From NCBI RefSeq assembly GCF_000422785.1, contig NZ_AUGS01000005.1, positions 62,001 through 126,000 of the forward strand: DNA of 64,000 bases, written 5' to 3'. A model generated the notes under the pieces. It was not told the origin of the DNA, made no database searches, and worked only from the letters and a program-made list of their open reading frames with translations. Below, in pieces: positions 30,010-38,417 of this stretch. How positions within the stretch are numbered: the stretch's first letter is position 1; every line of letters begins with the position of its first letter. The translations under genes were made by a program, and so were the position numbers. The DNA is from Pseudovibrio exalbescens DSM 16456 (GTDB taxonomy: Bacteria > Pseudomonadota > Alphaproteobacteria > Rhizobiales > Stappiaceae).

Positions 30010-31290
30010 CTAGCGGCTTAGAGCTTGATTGAGATCCGCGATAATGTCGTTGGGGTCTTCAATGCCGATAGAAATGCGCACAACATCGGGCCCTGCGCCC
30101 GCAGCAATCTTGTGCTCATCTGTCAATTGACGATGGGTTGTCGAGGCTGGGTGAATGATGAGACTGCGGGTGTCACCAATATTGGCCAAATGGGAGAACA
30201 ACTCCAGATTTTTGACCAAATTTATGCCTGCATCGTAACCGCCCTTCAAACCAAACGTGAATACAGCTCCAGCACCTTTCGGGCAGTATTTCTGTTTCAG
30301 ATTATTGAACGGATCATTTGGCAGACCTGCGTAGGAGACCCATTCAACGGCTGAATGGCCTTGTAAGAACTCCGCGACTTTCAAGGCGTTGTCGCTGTGG
30401 CGTTGCATGCGCAGTGCAAGCGTTTCAATTCCGGTCAGCAGCATGAAGGCGTTATTCGGCGAGATTGCAGGCCCAAGATCACGCAAACCGAGAACGCGAC
30501 AGCAAATGGCAAATGCCATACCGCCAAATGTGTCATTGAGAACGATACCGTTGTACTCAGGACGCGGCTCGGTCAACATCGGATAATTGCCAGAGGCTGC
30601 CCAGTCAAAGCTGCCTGCATCCACAATTGCACCGCCCATGGAGTTGCCGTGGCCGCCCATGAACTTGGTAAGAGAGTGCAGGACGATATCTGCGCCGTGG
30701 TTGATCGGCTTGCAAAGATAAGGTGTGGCCATTGTGTTGTCGACGATAAGCGGTACGCCCGCTTCGTGAGCCACTTGAGCAATCGCTTCAATGTCCATGA
30801 CAATGCCACCGGGGTTGGCAAGGCTCTCGATGAACACCGCGCGGGTATTTTCGTCGATGGCTTTCTTGAAGCTGCCGGAATCAAGGTTTTCGGCCCATTT
30901 GACTTCCCAGCCGAAGTTTTTGAAGGAATGGCTGAGCTGGTTGATGGAACCACCGTAGAGGCGCTTGGAGGCTACAATGTTGCAACCAGGGCTCATCAGC
31001 GTGTGGAAAGCCAACAGCTGAGCTGAGTGTCCTGAGGCAACAGCCAGAGCTGCGGTGCCGCCTTCGAGCGCGGCGACGCGCTTTTCGAGCACATCTGTGG
31101 TCGGGTTGGTGATGCGTGTGTAAATGTTGCCAAATGCCTGCAAACCAAACAGAGAGGCTGCATGGTCGACATCATCAAACACGAATGATGTTGTTTGGTA
31201 GATCGGGGTTGCCCGCGCACCGGTGGTGGGGTCCGGTTGTGCCCCTGCGTGTACTGCAAGGGTGTCAAAGCCTTTTGGTGTCTCGCTCAT
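30010..31290 (-). CDS. metY: O-acetylhomoserine sulfhydrylase (aminocarboxypropyltransferase)
   Basis: A cytosolic PLP enzyme forming homocysteine from O-acetylhomoserine and sulfide in methionine synthesis. The 426-residue product shows QTTSFVFDDVDHAASLF, NPTTDVLEKRVAALEGG and the cofactor Lys209 in HSLTKFMGGHGNSMGG. It ends with RISIGIEDPNDIIADL. An open frame reaches 31497, but GGAGGACT lies directly before the ATG at 31290. A near-identical specificity for O-succinylhomoserine cannot be excluded. Homoserine dehydrogenase is encoded at 42463. Confidence 0.94.
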   Translation of the reverse strand: MSETPKGFDTLAVHAGAQPDPTTGARATPIYQTTSFVFDDVDHAASLFGLQAFGNIYTRITNPTTDVLEKRVAALEGGTAALAVASGHSAQLLAFHTLMSPGCNIVASKRLYGGSINQLSHSFKNFGWEVKWAENLDSGSFKKAIDENTRAVFIESLANPGGIVMDIEAIAQVAHEAGVPLIVDNTMATPYLCKPINHGADIVLHSLTKFMGGHGNSMGGAIVDAGSFDWAASGNYPMLTEPRPEYNGIVLNDTFGGMAFAICCRVLGLRDLGPAISPNNAFMLLTGIETLALRMQRHSDNALKVAEFLQGHSAVEWVSYAGLPNDPFNNLKQKYCPKGAGAVFTFGLKGGYDAGINLVKNLELFSHLANIGDTRSLIIHPASTTHRQLTDEHKIAAGAGPDVVRISIGIEDPNDIIADLNQALSR

Positions 31291-31363
31291 TGGGAGTCCT
31301 CCGTAATGACCGGTTGAAAGAATGGCCCTATGGCGTGCGATCCCGAAAAAATCCGTGATGCGT

Positions 31364-31378
31364 GAGTGTTTTACACTC
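31364..31378. promoter_or_regulatory. Short dyad upstream of metY
   Basis: GAGTGTTTTACACTC has 6-bp inverted arms around TTT, 74 nt upstream of the metY ATG. Its position would suit an operator for methionine-gene control, but the arms are short enough to occur by chance. Confidence 0.3.
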
Positions 31379-31550
31379 TTATGTTCAAATCTCGCCGCCG
31401 CGACTATGACTATAAATGGGCTGCATTTGCAAGCACTAGGCGATAAGTCCGCGGAAACCGGAGAGGATGGGGCAGGTGCGTTCGCGCGATCATTCACAAC
31501 CCCCCGCTAACACGGCGAGGGGCTTTGAGCGGTCTTGTGAGACAGCAGGG

Positions 31551-31982
31551 TCAGGCGATTGCAAGACGCCTGATTTCGATTTTCGGGCAGCGATCCATGA
31601 TCACCTTTACGCCTGCATTTTGCGCGGCCTGCGCGGCATGTTCATTCACGATCTGAAGCTGCATCCAGATCGTCTTGGGTTTGGGATCCAGAGCAAGCGC
31701 CTCGTTGGTGACCTCCCCAGCGGCTTCGGAGTTGCGGAAGATATCCACCATATCAATTGGCTCAGGCACATCAGCGAGCGAACCATAGACAGTCATGCCC
31801 AACAGGGTCTGCCCAGCCATACCCGGGTTGATTGGGTGCACTTTGTATCCCTTGTCTTGAAGGTACTTCATGACTTCGTGACTCGGGCGATCTTCCTTCG
31901 CGCTTGCTCCGACTAAAGCGATGACTTTTGTCTCGGTCAGAACCTGTTGAACGAACGCATCGCTATAGGTGAGTGTGCTCAT
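31551..31982 (-). CDS. CoA-binding domain protein (YccU-like)
   Basis: A 143-residue Rossmann-fold protein of the CoA_binding_2 family. The glycine/nucleotide region is VIALVGASAKEDRPSHEVMKYL. VYGSLADVPEPIDMVDIFRN and the terminal MDRCPKIEIRRL are family-typical. Its physiological role is unknown; relatives bind CoA in vitro by family inference. AAGGAC precedes the ATG. It lies 36 nt downstream of the enoyl-CoA hydratase gene on the same strand, so the two may form an operon. Confidence 0.9.
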   Translation of the reverse strand: MSTLTYSDAFVQQVLTETKVIALVGASAKEDRPSHEVMKYLQDKGYKVHPINPGMAGQTLLGMTVYGSLADVPEPIDMVDIFRNSEAAGEVTNEALALDPKPKTIWMQLQIVNEHAAQAAQNAGVKVIMDRCPKIEIRRLAIA

Positions 31983-32018
31983 GCATATGTCCTTGTGTGT
32001 GTGGTGGGGGAGGGCGGC

Positions 32019-32846
32019 TCAGCGATTCTGCCATTCAGGGGCGCGCTTTTGAAAGAAGGCGTTGATTCCCTCTTCAGCATCTTGCGCCAACATGTTTTCG
32101 GTCATGACCTGTGACGCATAGCGATAAGCCTCGTCCAGTGGCATGTCCAATTGATGATAAAAGGCTTCCTTGCCAATTTTGACGGTATGTGCGGACTTGG
32201 CTGCAATAGTGCTTGCGTATTTTTGAACGACGACCTCCAGGTAGTCTTTAGGGATGATCCGATTGATCAATCCGAACTCTTTGGCCGTTGAGGCATCGAT
32301 GCTTTCGCCCGTCAAAAGCATTTCCATTGCCTGTTTGCGCGACACGTTGCGTGACAAGGCAACCATCGGCGTAGAGCAGAACAGGCCAATATTGACCCCC
32401 GGCGTACAGAAGGTCGCTGTGTCCGTAGCTAATGCCAGATCGCATGAGGCGACCAACTGGCATCCCGCCGCCGTCGCGACGCCGGTAACAACGGCAATCA
32501 CGGGCTTCGGCAAGGTGACAATTTTTTGCATCAAGGCAGCGCACTGGTCGAATGTTTCCTTGAAAAACGCCGCGCCATTGTCTTCAGAGGCGCGTGCAGC
32601 CGTGAGTTCCTTGAGGTCGTGACCTGCGCAAAACACTTTTCCTTCAGCGCCTAGAAGAATCACGCGTACTTCGGGATCGGCGGCAGCTTCATCCAATGCG
32701 GTGGATAGCGCCTGCATCATTTCTCGCGACAAAGAGTTCATCCGCTCTGGACGGCGCATGACAATGCGGTAGACGTTTTCGTGCAGCAAGGTCGAAATCG
32801 GACCCTGAGTGCTGGTATTTTGCGGGCTGGTTAAGGCTTCGGTCAT
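32019..32846 (-). CDS. Enoyl-CoA hydratase/isomerase family protein
   Basis: A 275-residue crotonase-fold enzyme, likely acting on an acyl-CoA double bond. Oxyanion-hole segments are visible: GKVFCAGHDLKEL (about residue 72) and VVTGVATAAGCQLVASCDLALA (about residue 115). GVNIGLFCSTPMVALSR resembles ECHDC3-type members. The glutamates of classical hydratases are not obvious: the helix-3 position reads AGCQL and the second GLFCSTP, so hydratase activity itself is uncertain. GGGGGA precedes the ATG. It diverges from a thioesterase gene. Confidence 0.88.
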   Translation of the reverse strand: MTEALTSPQNTSTQGPISTLLHENVYRIVMRRPERMNSLSREMMQALSTALDEAAADPEVRVILLGAEGKVFCAGHDLKELTAARASEDNGAAFFKETFDQCAALMQKIVTLPKPVIAVVTGVATAAGCQLVASCDLALATDTATFCTPGVNIGLFCSTPMVALSRNVSRKQAMEMLLTGESIDASTAKEFGLINRIIPKDYLEVVVQKYASTIAAKSAHTVKIGKEAFYHQLDMPLDEAYRYASQVMTENMLAQDAEEGINAFFQKRAPEWQNR

Positions 32847-32971
32847 CTGGCGTCCCCCAAATCAGTCTATTGTTTGCGGCAGCCTAGCTCAGATCCAAGG
32901 GGGAGACCAACGGGTTTTAGTCGGATCTGACGCACGATCCCGTAGTCTCATTATTGGACCTTTGTTGATCT

Positions 32972-32983
32972 CGTAAATTTACG
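32972..32983. promoter_or_regulatory. 12-bp palindrome between hydratase and thioesterase genes
   Basis: CGTAAATTTACG is perfectly self-complementary, 43 nt before the thioesterase ATG. One or two such sites are expected by chance in the intergenic DNA of this window, so the call is tentative. Confidence 0.25.
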
Positions 32984-33025
32984 TAGGAAGTGGCATAGAT
33001 ACGCCGGACATGGGAGGAGGGGCTC

Positions 33026-33454
33026 ATGGACCAACCCGCAATGACTGCCGCAGAGGTGACACGGTTTCTTGACGAAGTGTTTCCTCAAATGCACGCGCAA
33101 GGTCGCATATACTTTGTGGATCAGATTGTCTGGCGTCAGGCGCAGGTTCGTTGTGTTGCGGGCGAGCAGCAGTTGCGTCCAGGTGGCACGGTATCTGGAC
33201 CAACGCTCATGACACTGGCGGACTTCGCTAGCTACGCAGTTATTCTGGGTAGTATTGGCCCAAGGGCGTTAGCGGTTACAACTAACCTCAATATAAATTT
33301 CTTACGCAAACCCGAGGCTGGCGTGCTGATTGCAAAATGCCGTATTCTGAAACTGGGAAAACGGTTGATTGTTACAGATTGCGAAATCGCAGGTGAGGGC
33401 AGTGAGGACCTTGTCGCTCATGCAACAGCGACATACTCAGTTCCGCCAAGGTAA
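33026..33454 (+). CDS. PaaI-type hotdog thioesterase
   Basis: A 142-residue hotdog-fold protein of the PaaI/YbgC-like thioesterase group, presumably hydrolysing an acyl-CoA. The core is LRPGGTVSGPTLMTLADFASYAVILGSIG, with the catalytic-type Asp in LADFA. TTNLNINFLRKPEAGVLIAKCRILKLGKRL follows. GGGAGGAGGGG precedes the ATG. It is divergent from the enoyl-CoA hydratase gene, suggesting a shared role in acyl-CoA turnover, but no substrate is evident. Confidence 0.85.
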   Translation: MDQPAMTAAEVTRFLDEVFPQMHAQGRIYFVDQIVWRQAQVRCVAGEQQLRPGGTVSGPTLMTLADFASYAVILGSIGPRALAVTTNLNINFLRKPEAGVLIAKCRILKLGKRLIVTDCEIAGEGSEDLVAHATATYSVPPR

Positions 33455-33622
33455 CGTCAGAGGTTCTTCAACAAAGCCTGAAGCATGTAAACCGAGCAGG
33501 ATCACATCTTGTTGTGGGTGAGATGATGACGTTTGCGTTTTGGTCACCAGAATCAGGCTTTTAGGAACAATGCCGCGTGTTTGAAACATTGCGAGAATTG
33601 TGTCAGGGGAGGCTTTGCGGGT

Positions 33623-34099
33623 ATGCGTCAGGCATTTCGGGTGATCGGGGCGCTTTGTTCCTTGCCACTGAAGGGGCTGAGCTGGCTCATCAGTGCCGCC
33701 TATGTAGGTTTTCTGGTTATCAATGGGTTGTTTGTACTGGCCATGCCGTTGATCTGGGATCTCTACATGGCACAGGAGGCAAGATATACGGCTGCTCTGC
33801 GCGCTACGTGGTTTTATGAGGAAACTCAATTCATCAGCATGCCGGTTGTTTTCGCCGCACTGGTCTTTTTCAACTTGCTTTTTGCCAACAGCATAACGAC
33901 CACCGCCATTGGCCGCGGAAGGTGGGGGCTTTTTCAACCCGTCTCATATGCTCCGATAGCCTTGGCGGAGTTTCGCATTCTACTACGGGCACTGCTTTAT
34001 TATGCCGCCGTGGCTGGATTGGACATGACTGTCGGTACCTCTGCGTGGACAGGCACCGTGCAACGTCTGGCGCAAGCGGCGTCGACCATCTTCACCTGA
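33623..34099 (+). CDS. Hypothetical membrane protein
   Basis: I do not recognise a family. From the ATG at 33623, preceded by GGGGAGG, the product has 158 residues with three hydrophobic segments: about 12-45, 72-95 and 115-140. Between the first two are a charged stretch and aromatic residues (YMAQEARYTAALRATWFYEE). A glycine/arginine turn (GRGRWG) precedes the third. The frame is open upstream to 33533 without a better start. Its last 8 nt overlap the 3' end of the convergent gene on the minus strand. It might be a structural or assembly factor; no function is claimed. Confidence 0.6.
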   Translation: MRQAFRVIGALCSLPLKGLSWLISAAYVGFLVINGLFVLAMPLIWDLYMAQEARYTAALRATWFYEETQFISMPVVFAALVFFNLLFANSITTTAIGRGRWGLFQPVSYAPIALAEFRILLRALLYYAAVAGLDMTVGTSAWTGTVQRLAQAASTIFT

Positions 34100-34397
34100 T
34101 CAGGCTTTTGGAAGGGGCGGTGAGACCTGGCAACCAAGCGGTTGGGCAACCTTCCTGTACGTGGCGCAAGACCGGGTTGTTCAAAGACATGTCGCAGAAA
34201 GCCCAGATTTGCCGGTCGCCGATCCGCAAACACGTGTAGCTGCCAACCTCAACCCGTTTGCCGCGATTGGTGCAGTAGCATTCCGGATAGGAGTACCCTT
34301 CTTTCGCGGGCGGCGGCCGAAACGGTTCCGTTGCCATGGCTGACACCGGAATGACCGTCAGGCACATTACACTTACCAACAGAACACGCGTTTTCAT
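34092..34397 (-). CDS. Hypothetical small secreted protein with cysteines
   Basis: A 101-residue protein of unknown family. It starts with a good signal peptide (MKTRVLLVSVMCLTVIPVSAMA, cleavage near residue 22). The mature part is short and has four cysteines (YCTNRG region, YTCLRIGD, AFCDMS, EGCPTA) plus a further one in PECYC, so disulfides in the periplasm are likely. The core pattern of GKRVEVGSYTCLRIGDRQIWAFCDMS suggests a compact beta domain. It converges on the membrane protein gene with an 8-nt overlap of the 3' ends. Confidence 0.65.
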   Translation of the reverse strand: MKTRVLLVSVMCLTVIPVSAMATEPFRPPPAKEGYSYPECYCTNRGKRVEVGSYTCLRIGDRQIWAFCDMSLNNPVLRHVQEGCPTAWLPGLTAPSKSLIR

Positions 34398-34697
34398 GTG
34401 ATCAGTATAACGTCAATTCGACGGCCCCGCTGCCACTACTTTTCCCGGTTAATGCGATGGTTTTGAACCGAACCTGCCCATAAAGCGGTAGGCGAGACGC
34501 CATTTTCAGGTTGAAAAAGTGTGGTATTATATTACCTATTTTCTAGCTGTATGATTTAATTGGCTTTTTCTGATCGATTGCCGCGAAAACGTGCTTGACG
34601 GTTCGCTACTTTGCGCGTATTACCCCAACCCGAAAAGACATTCCCCGTTTGGGGAGTGACTTGCCCGAATTTCAACTGTCCAACACGGTACAGAATA
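34398..34697. other. Intergenic region upstream of rplM
   Basis: This 300-nt gap is AT-rich between about 34510 and 34565 and contains the rplM promoter. It must also hold the promoter of the minus-strand secreted protein, which I cannot place. No additional gene is seen. Confidence 0.6.
34595..34623 (+). promoter_or_regulatory. Predicted sigma-70-type promoter of rplM-rpsI
   Basis: TTGACG (34595-34600) and TATTAC (34618-34623) are separated by exactly 17 nt. The rplM start is about 75 nt downstream. Confidence 0.7.
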
Positions 34698-35162
34698 ATG
34701 AAGACTCACTCTACCAAGGTGGCAGAGGTCGAGAAGAAGTGGATCTTGATCGACGCTGAAGGTCTTGTCGTAGGTCGCCTGGCGGCCTTCGTTGCAAACC
34801 GTCTGCGCGGCAAGCACAAGCCGACCTACACACCACATATCGACGACGGCGATAACGTCATCATCGTAAACGCTGACAAGGTTATCCTGACCGGCAAGAA
34901 GTACGAGAACAAGAAGTACTACTGGCACACAGGCTATCCTGGTGGCATCAAGGAGCGCACCGCGCGCGCCATCATGGAAGGCCGCTTCCCAGAACGCGTT
35001 CTGGAAAAAGCCATCCAGCGCATGATGCCGGGCGGTCCTCTCAGCCGTCAGCAGCTGAAGAACCTGCGTGTATACGCTGGCAGTGAACATCCGCATGACG
35101 CTCAGCAGCCCGAACAGGTTGACATCAAGAGCATGAATGCCAAGAACGCAAAGAGGGCTTAA
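34698..35162 (+). CDS. rplM: 50S ribosomal protein L13
   Basis: An early-assembling large-subunit protein. The 154-residue product begins [20 protein letters not shown] and has [34 protein letters not shown] and the signature [19 protein letters not shown]. The frame is open to 34611, but the family start is the ATG at 34698. It is cotranscribed with rpsI, which starts 3 nt after its stop. Confidence 0.98.
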   Translation: MKTHSTKVAEVEKKWILIDAEGLVVGRLAAFVANRLRGKHKPTYTPHIDDGDNVIIVNADKVILTGKKYENKKYYWHTGYPGGIKERTARAIMEGRFPERVLEKAIQRMMPGGPLSRQQLKNLRVYAGSEHPHDAQQPEQVDIKSMNAKNAKRA

Positions 35163-35165
35163 TAG

Positions 35166-35642
35166 ATGTCTGAGCTGCAGTCCCTTGAGGATCTGGGCGA
35201 AGCAATCGCCCCAACCGAAAACGAAGCTCCTGTACATGTACAGAAGCTGGATGCGCATGGCCGTGCATATGCAACCGGTAAGCGTAAGGATGCAATCGCG
35301 CGTGTTTGGCTGAAGCCAGGTACCGGCAAGATCATCGTGAACAAGAAAGAGTTCAACGAATATTTTGCTCGTCCAGTGCTCCAGTTGATCCTGCGTCAGC
35401 CGATCATGCTTGCTGATCGCGATGGCCAGTACGACATCAACGTCACCGTAACCGGTGGTGGTCTGTCCGGTCAGGCTGGTGCTGTGCGTCACGGCATTTC
35501 CAAAGCGTTGACCTACTACGAGCCGGAACTGCGCCCAATTCTGAAGAAGGAAGGCTTCCTTACGCGCGACAGCCGTGTTGTTGAACGTAAGAAGTACGGT
35601 CGTGCAAAGGCACGTCGTTCGTTCCAGTTCTCCAAGCGTTAA
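35166..35642 (+). CDS. rpsI: 30S ribosomal protein S9
   Basis: A small-subunit protein whose basic C-terminal tail contacts tRNA in the P site. The 158-residue product has the alphaproteobacterial N-terminal extension (about 35 residues, acidic), then [40 protein letters not shown] and the tail [17 protein letters not shown]. It is followed by a strong terminator, so the operon has two genes. Confidence 0.98.
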   Translation: MSELQSLEDLGEAIAPTENEAPVHVQKLDAHGRAYATGKRKDAIARVWLKPGTGKIIVNKKEFNEYFARPVLQLILRQPIMLADRDGQYDINVTVTGGGLSGQAGAVRHGISKALTYYEPELRPILKKEGFLTRDSRVVERKKYGRAKARRSFQFSKR

Positions 35643-35665
35643 GCTTCGGAAAATTACAAGTTTGC

Positions 35666-35694
35666 AAAAAGGCGCTTCTCGGAGCGCCTTTTTT
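35666..35694 (+). terminator. Rho-independent terminator of rplM-rpsI
   Basis: GGCGCT (35671-35676) pairs with AGCGCC (35683-35688), extended by AAAAA/TTTTT and ending in a T run. The A-rich 5' side may also serve the convergent hydrolase gene. Confidence 0.92.
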
Positions 35695-35702
35695 GTTTCC
35701 TG

Positions 35703-36638
35703 CTACCGGGTTACCTCGTCTTCCAGCCAAGCTTGAATGTCTGAGATGATTTGCGGAACCATTGTTGTTCCGTCGTTTTGTTGAACGCGGTGGTTCATTC
35801 CTTCGTAGCTACGGAAAGTAATGTTTGTTTTGCCGCCTTCCTTCAGAGCCTTGGCCAGGCTGGTCGCGCCCGCCACATCCACATTGGTATCTGCGGTCCC
35901 CCATATGACCAAAGCTGGCCCCTCTATGGATTTCATCAGGCTCAGTTGATCTGTGCTGAGCATGGCATACCACCAATTGTATCCGTGAAGACTTTGGGAG
36001 ACGGGGAATGGTCCAGCTTCAAGAACTTTTTGGGCGAAGGCAGTAAAACCTTGTTTTGCCTGCTGATAGCTTGCTTCGGGCATCCCAGCGCTTTTCATGT
36101 TGGCAAGCACATCATCCTTGAAAAAGCGTCCTCCTCCGTTGAGTGAGATACTGGCTGAGATGTTAACAGAGCAGGCTGCGATCATATTGGCGACAACGGC
36201 GCCTTCACTGCCTCCTAGAAGGACGATGGTTTCGTACTGGTTGCTCTCTTTTAACTGATTGATGACCTGTAAATAGTCAGAGGTGCGTTGCAGTAAGCTA
36301 TCGTTTTCCATATAGGCGGCCGGGCAATCTGTGCGCTCGCCCGTTGTGTCCCAAGGCAGTTGTGAGGTGATGCCATATTTTTCTATGGTCAAGACATCTG
36401 CGCCAGGAAGAACCTGCGAAAACTGTTCGTTGATCAACGCATTGTGCACGACGCTGTTGCAATCCGAGCCTTGTATCAACACGAGCAGCTTGTCCGATAC
36501 GTTCTGGTCATGGTGATTGAGGTGGAAGGTGATTTCCGAATTGTCAGGCCGTTTGAGGTCCAGCTGCGCCGCAGATACCGTTAAGGGGCACAGAACAGCA
36601 ATGAAAAAACCTGCCAAGGCACTCTTGTATTGTTTCAT
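35703..36638 (-). CDS. Exported alpha/beta hydrolase
   Basis: A 311-residue secreted hydrolase of unknown substrate. It starts with a signal peptide (KQYKSALAGFFIAVLCPLTVSAA). The nucleophile elbow is LLGGSEGAVVAN (Ser about residue 147). The acid appears in VIWGTADTNVDVAGATSL, and the final His in YEGMNHRVQQNDG. AAGGAAA precedes the ATG at 36638. It may be a peptidase- or esterase-type hydrolase. It stands alone between the ribosomal operon and a divergent methyltransferase gene. Confidence 0.85.
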   Translation of the reverse strand: MKQYKSALAGFFIAVLCPLTVSAAQLDLKRPDNSEITFHLNHHDQNVSDKLLVLIQGSDCNSVVHNALINEQFSQVLPGADVLTIEKYGITSQLPWDTTGERTDCPAAYMENDSLLQRTSDYLQVINQLKESNQYETIVLLGGSEGAVVANMIAACSVNISASISLNGGGRFFKDDVLANMKSAGMPEASYQQAKQGFTAFAQKVLEAGPFPVSQSLHGYNWWYAMLSTDQLSLMKSIEGPALVIWGTADTNVDVAGATSLAKALKEGGKTNITFRSYEGMNHRVQQNDGTTMVPQIISDIQAWLEDEVTR

Positions 36639-36782
36639 CCAATTTCCTTGTCTCGGGTAATAGCAATCGGAGGATGCAAAGAATCGCAATGTAGACGCTG
36701 GTTGTGCTCACAATGCGACCCTGATGAGCAGCCAAGCCGTGTGTGTCAAAGCCATGCGTTTTCTAGTTCTGAAATCCGGCGC

Positions 36783-36810
36783 AACACTCCCGACATTCCG
36801 GAGTGTTTTT
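36783..36810 (+). terminator. Terminator-like hairpin with no gene in front of it
   Basis: AACACTCC (36783-36790) pairs with GGAGTGTT (36800-36807) around 9 nt and is followed by TTT. The upstream gene is on the other strand, so this hairpin would end a short unannotated plus-strand transcript. Alternatively it sits in the leader of the methyltransferase gene 59 nt downstream. Confidence 0.6.
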
Positions 36811-36868
36811 GAGAGGCCAATACTGTCACAACTAACTGCATATTGGTTCCCGCTCTGGTGAGGTCAAA

Positions 36869-37711
36869 TTGCGCCGATTGATATCACGACTGCTCTGGGC
36901 AATTGTCTCTGGAGGCAATTCCCGCGCGCTCTTGAGGCTTTGTCTGAAACTGGATGCCGAAAATATCGCTGCACGACGACAGCTATATTCGTTGGCGCAT
37001 CCTCAGTCTTCTCTTCTGTCAAAGCTGGAGAACGCTCTTGCGCTCGGGCTGGAGAGCGGCCGGTTCGCGGCGTTGGTTGAAAGAAATGGAGGAGAAAGCC
37101 GGGCCGAGTTGTTTCAGGATCTGGTCTTCTTTTCCCTTAGACCACAGGGGCTGGAAGGGGCAGGCTACTTCGTAGAAGTAGGCCTCGGCGATGGCGTGAA
37201 TTCTTCAAATACCTTTTTCATGGAGCACTCGCTTGGATGGCGCGGTGTATTGGTCGAGCCCAATCCATCAGTTGCAGACAGGATTCAAGCCCGACGGACC
37301 GCGCCACTTGATACCCGTGCCGCTTGGCATAGGGATGGAGAAGAGCTGGAGTTTCTCGCTGCCGAAGGAATACAGCTATCTACATTGGTTCAGTTTGCCG
37401 AAGATGATCATCACACCCGAATTGGCAATGTGGTGCCGGTCAAGACTGCACGGCTGGAAACGGTGCTTCAGGATAAGAATGCGCCCGACCACATTGAGTT
37501 TCTCAGCGTAGATACGGAAGGCAGCGAGCTGGAAGTATTGCAGGGTATCGACTTCAACCGGCGAAGCTTTGATTTCATATGCGTTGAACACAACTTTGTT
37601 GAAGCCAAGCGCGATGCGGTCGAGGCGTTCCTGACAGAGAAAGGGTATTGTCCCATCTATCGTGAATTCTCCAGATTTGATGCTTGGTATGCTGGGAAGC
37701 GTCTTCAGTGA
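36869..37711 (+). CDS. FkbM-family SAM-dependent methyltransferase
   Basis: A 280-residue protein with an FkbM methyltransferase domain at about residues 90-260. The SAM-binding strand is FVEVGLGDGVNSS, followed by GVLVEPNPS and then FLSVDTEGSELEVLQGIDF. An N-terminal helical region of about 80 residues precedes the domain. FkbM enzymes O-methylate sugars or small molecules; the substrate here is unknown, though a surface glycan is plausible. It starts with TTG at 36869, supported by GGTGAGG about 7 nt upstream and no nearby ATG. It is monocistronic. Confidence 0.85.
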   Translation: MRRLISRLLWAIVSGGNSRALLRLCLKLDAENIAARRQLYSLAHPQSSLLSKLENALALGLESGRFAALVERNGGESRAELFQDLVFFSLRPQGLEGAGYFVEVGLGDGVNSSNTFFMEHSLGWRGVLVEPNPSVADRIQARRTAPLDTRAAWHRDGEELEFLAAEGIQLSTLVQFAEDDHHTRIGNVVPVKTARLETVLQDKNAPDHIEFLSVDTEGSELEVLQGIDFNRRSFDFICVEHNFVEAKRDAVEAFLTEKGYCPIYREFSRFDAWYAGKRLQ

Positions 37712-37738
37712 GCTTGCGTGATTGGCACCATGTAAAAG

Positions 37739-38344
37739 TTAGTTCTGGGAGAGCACTTTCTTGTGCCGCGTGCTCTTGACTAAGTTGTCGTTATCTGGTG
37801 TCCGGTCCCATGACTTGTACACTGGATGTGCGTTTCGCATTTCGGCGTGGAGGCGGATCATCAGCTGCAAAAAAGTAAACTTAGCTGCGTAAAAAGCGAC
37901 TACCCCGATGACTGTCATGGGCAGGTTGTTGCCTAGCGCACCGACAACGGCGCAAAGGAGCCCGAGACCGGAGACGAAGGATAGGGCGATTGCGCGCATG
38001 TTGATCTGGCGGGGGATGGGAACTGCACGTTGGTTGAGCCAAATGCGCTCGCCAAAAGCGGCCCGAGCGTACCAGCTATTCGGGCGTTTGGGCGGGTTGA
38101 ACAGGCGTGGATTGGTCCAAAGCCAAATGAAGCCGGCAAGACAGAGCAGCCCAGCCCATGCCCATCCAATGGTTGTGTGCAGCCAAATTGCAATGATGAT
38201 CAGGGGCAGGGTTAGAGCGCGAGACCAAAGGCTCCAGCTACTGGTCTGGCGCTCCCAACTGCGTTCCGTCATGCCGGGTAGCTTGATCTGACCAACCGGC
38301 ATTCGATGCTTGTTCTTGTAGTGAGGCTGCTTTGGTGCGCGCAC
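37739..38344 (-). CDS. DUF6653 family membrane protein
   Basis: A 201-residue protein whose core fits DUF6653: SLWSRALTLPLIIIAIW, WLWTNPRLFNPPKRPNSWYARAAFGERIWL, PIPRQINMRAIALSF and KFTFLQLMIRLHAEM. Four hydrophobic segments are visible. The function of the family is unknown. The start is probably the GTG at 38344, which has AAAGAGGT 8 nt upstream; ATGs at 38302 and 38272 are alternatives without a clear binding site. It is transcribed convergently with the FkbM gene, 27 nt between stops. Confidence 0.75.
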   Translation of the reverse strand: MRAPKQPHYKNKHRMPVGQIKLPGMTERSWERQTSSWSLWSRALTLPLIIIAIWLHTTIGWAWAGLLCLAGFIWLWTNPRLFNPPKRPNSWYARAAFGERIWLNQRAVPIPRQINMRAIALSFVSGLGLLCAVVGALGNNLPMTVIGVVAFYAAKFTFLQLMIRLHAEMRNAHPVYKSWDRTPDNDNLVKSTRHKKVLSQN

Positions 38345-38417
38345 TGCCTACCTCTTTGCCATGTGTCGAAACGCTGTGAGTATCGAGCACTCTGGCTAGC
38401 CGACTTGATGCCAGAGT

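Noticed and set aside
31291-31500. SAM-II riboswitch upstream of metY
   Set aside because: I could not find the conserved core or pseudoknot partners by eye; a covariance search would be decisive.
31498-31525. GC-rich hairpin beyond the CoA-binding gene as a terminator
   Set aside because: The stem can form on the minus strand, but a U-rich tail is missing and it contains a G-U pair.
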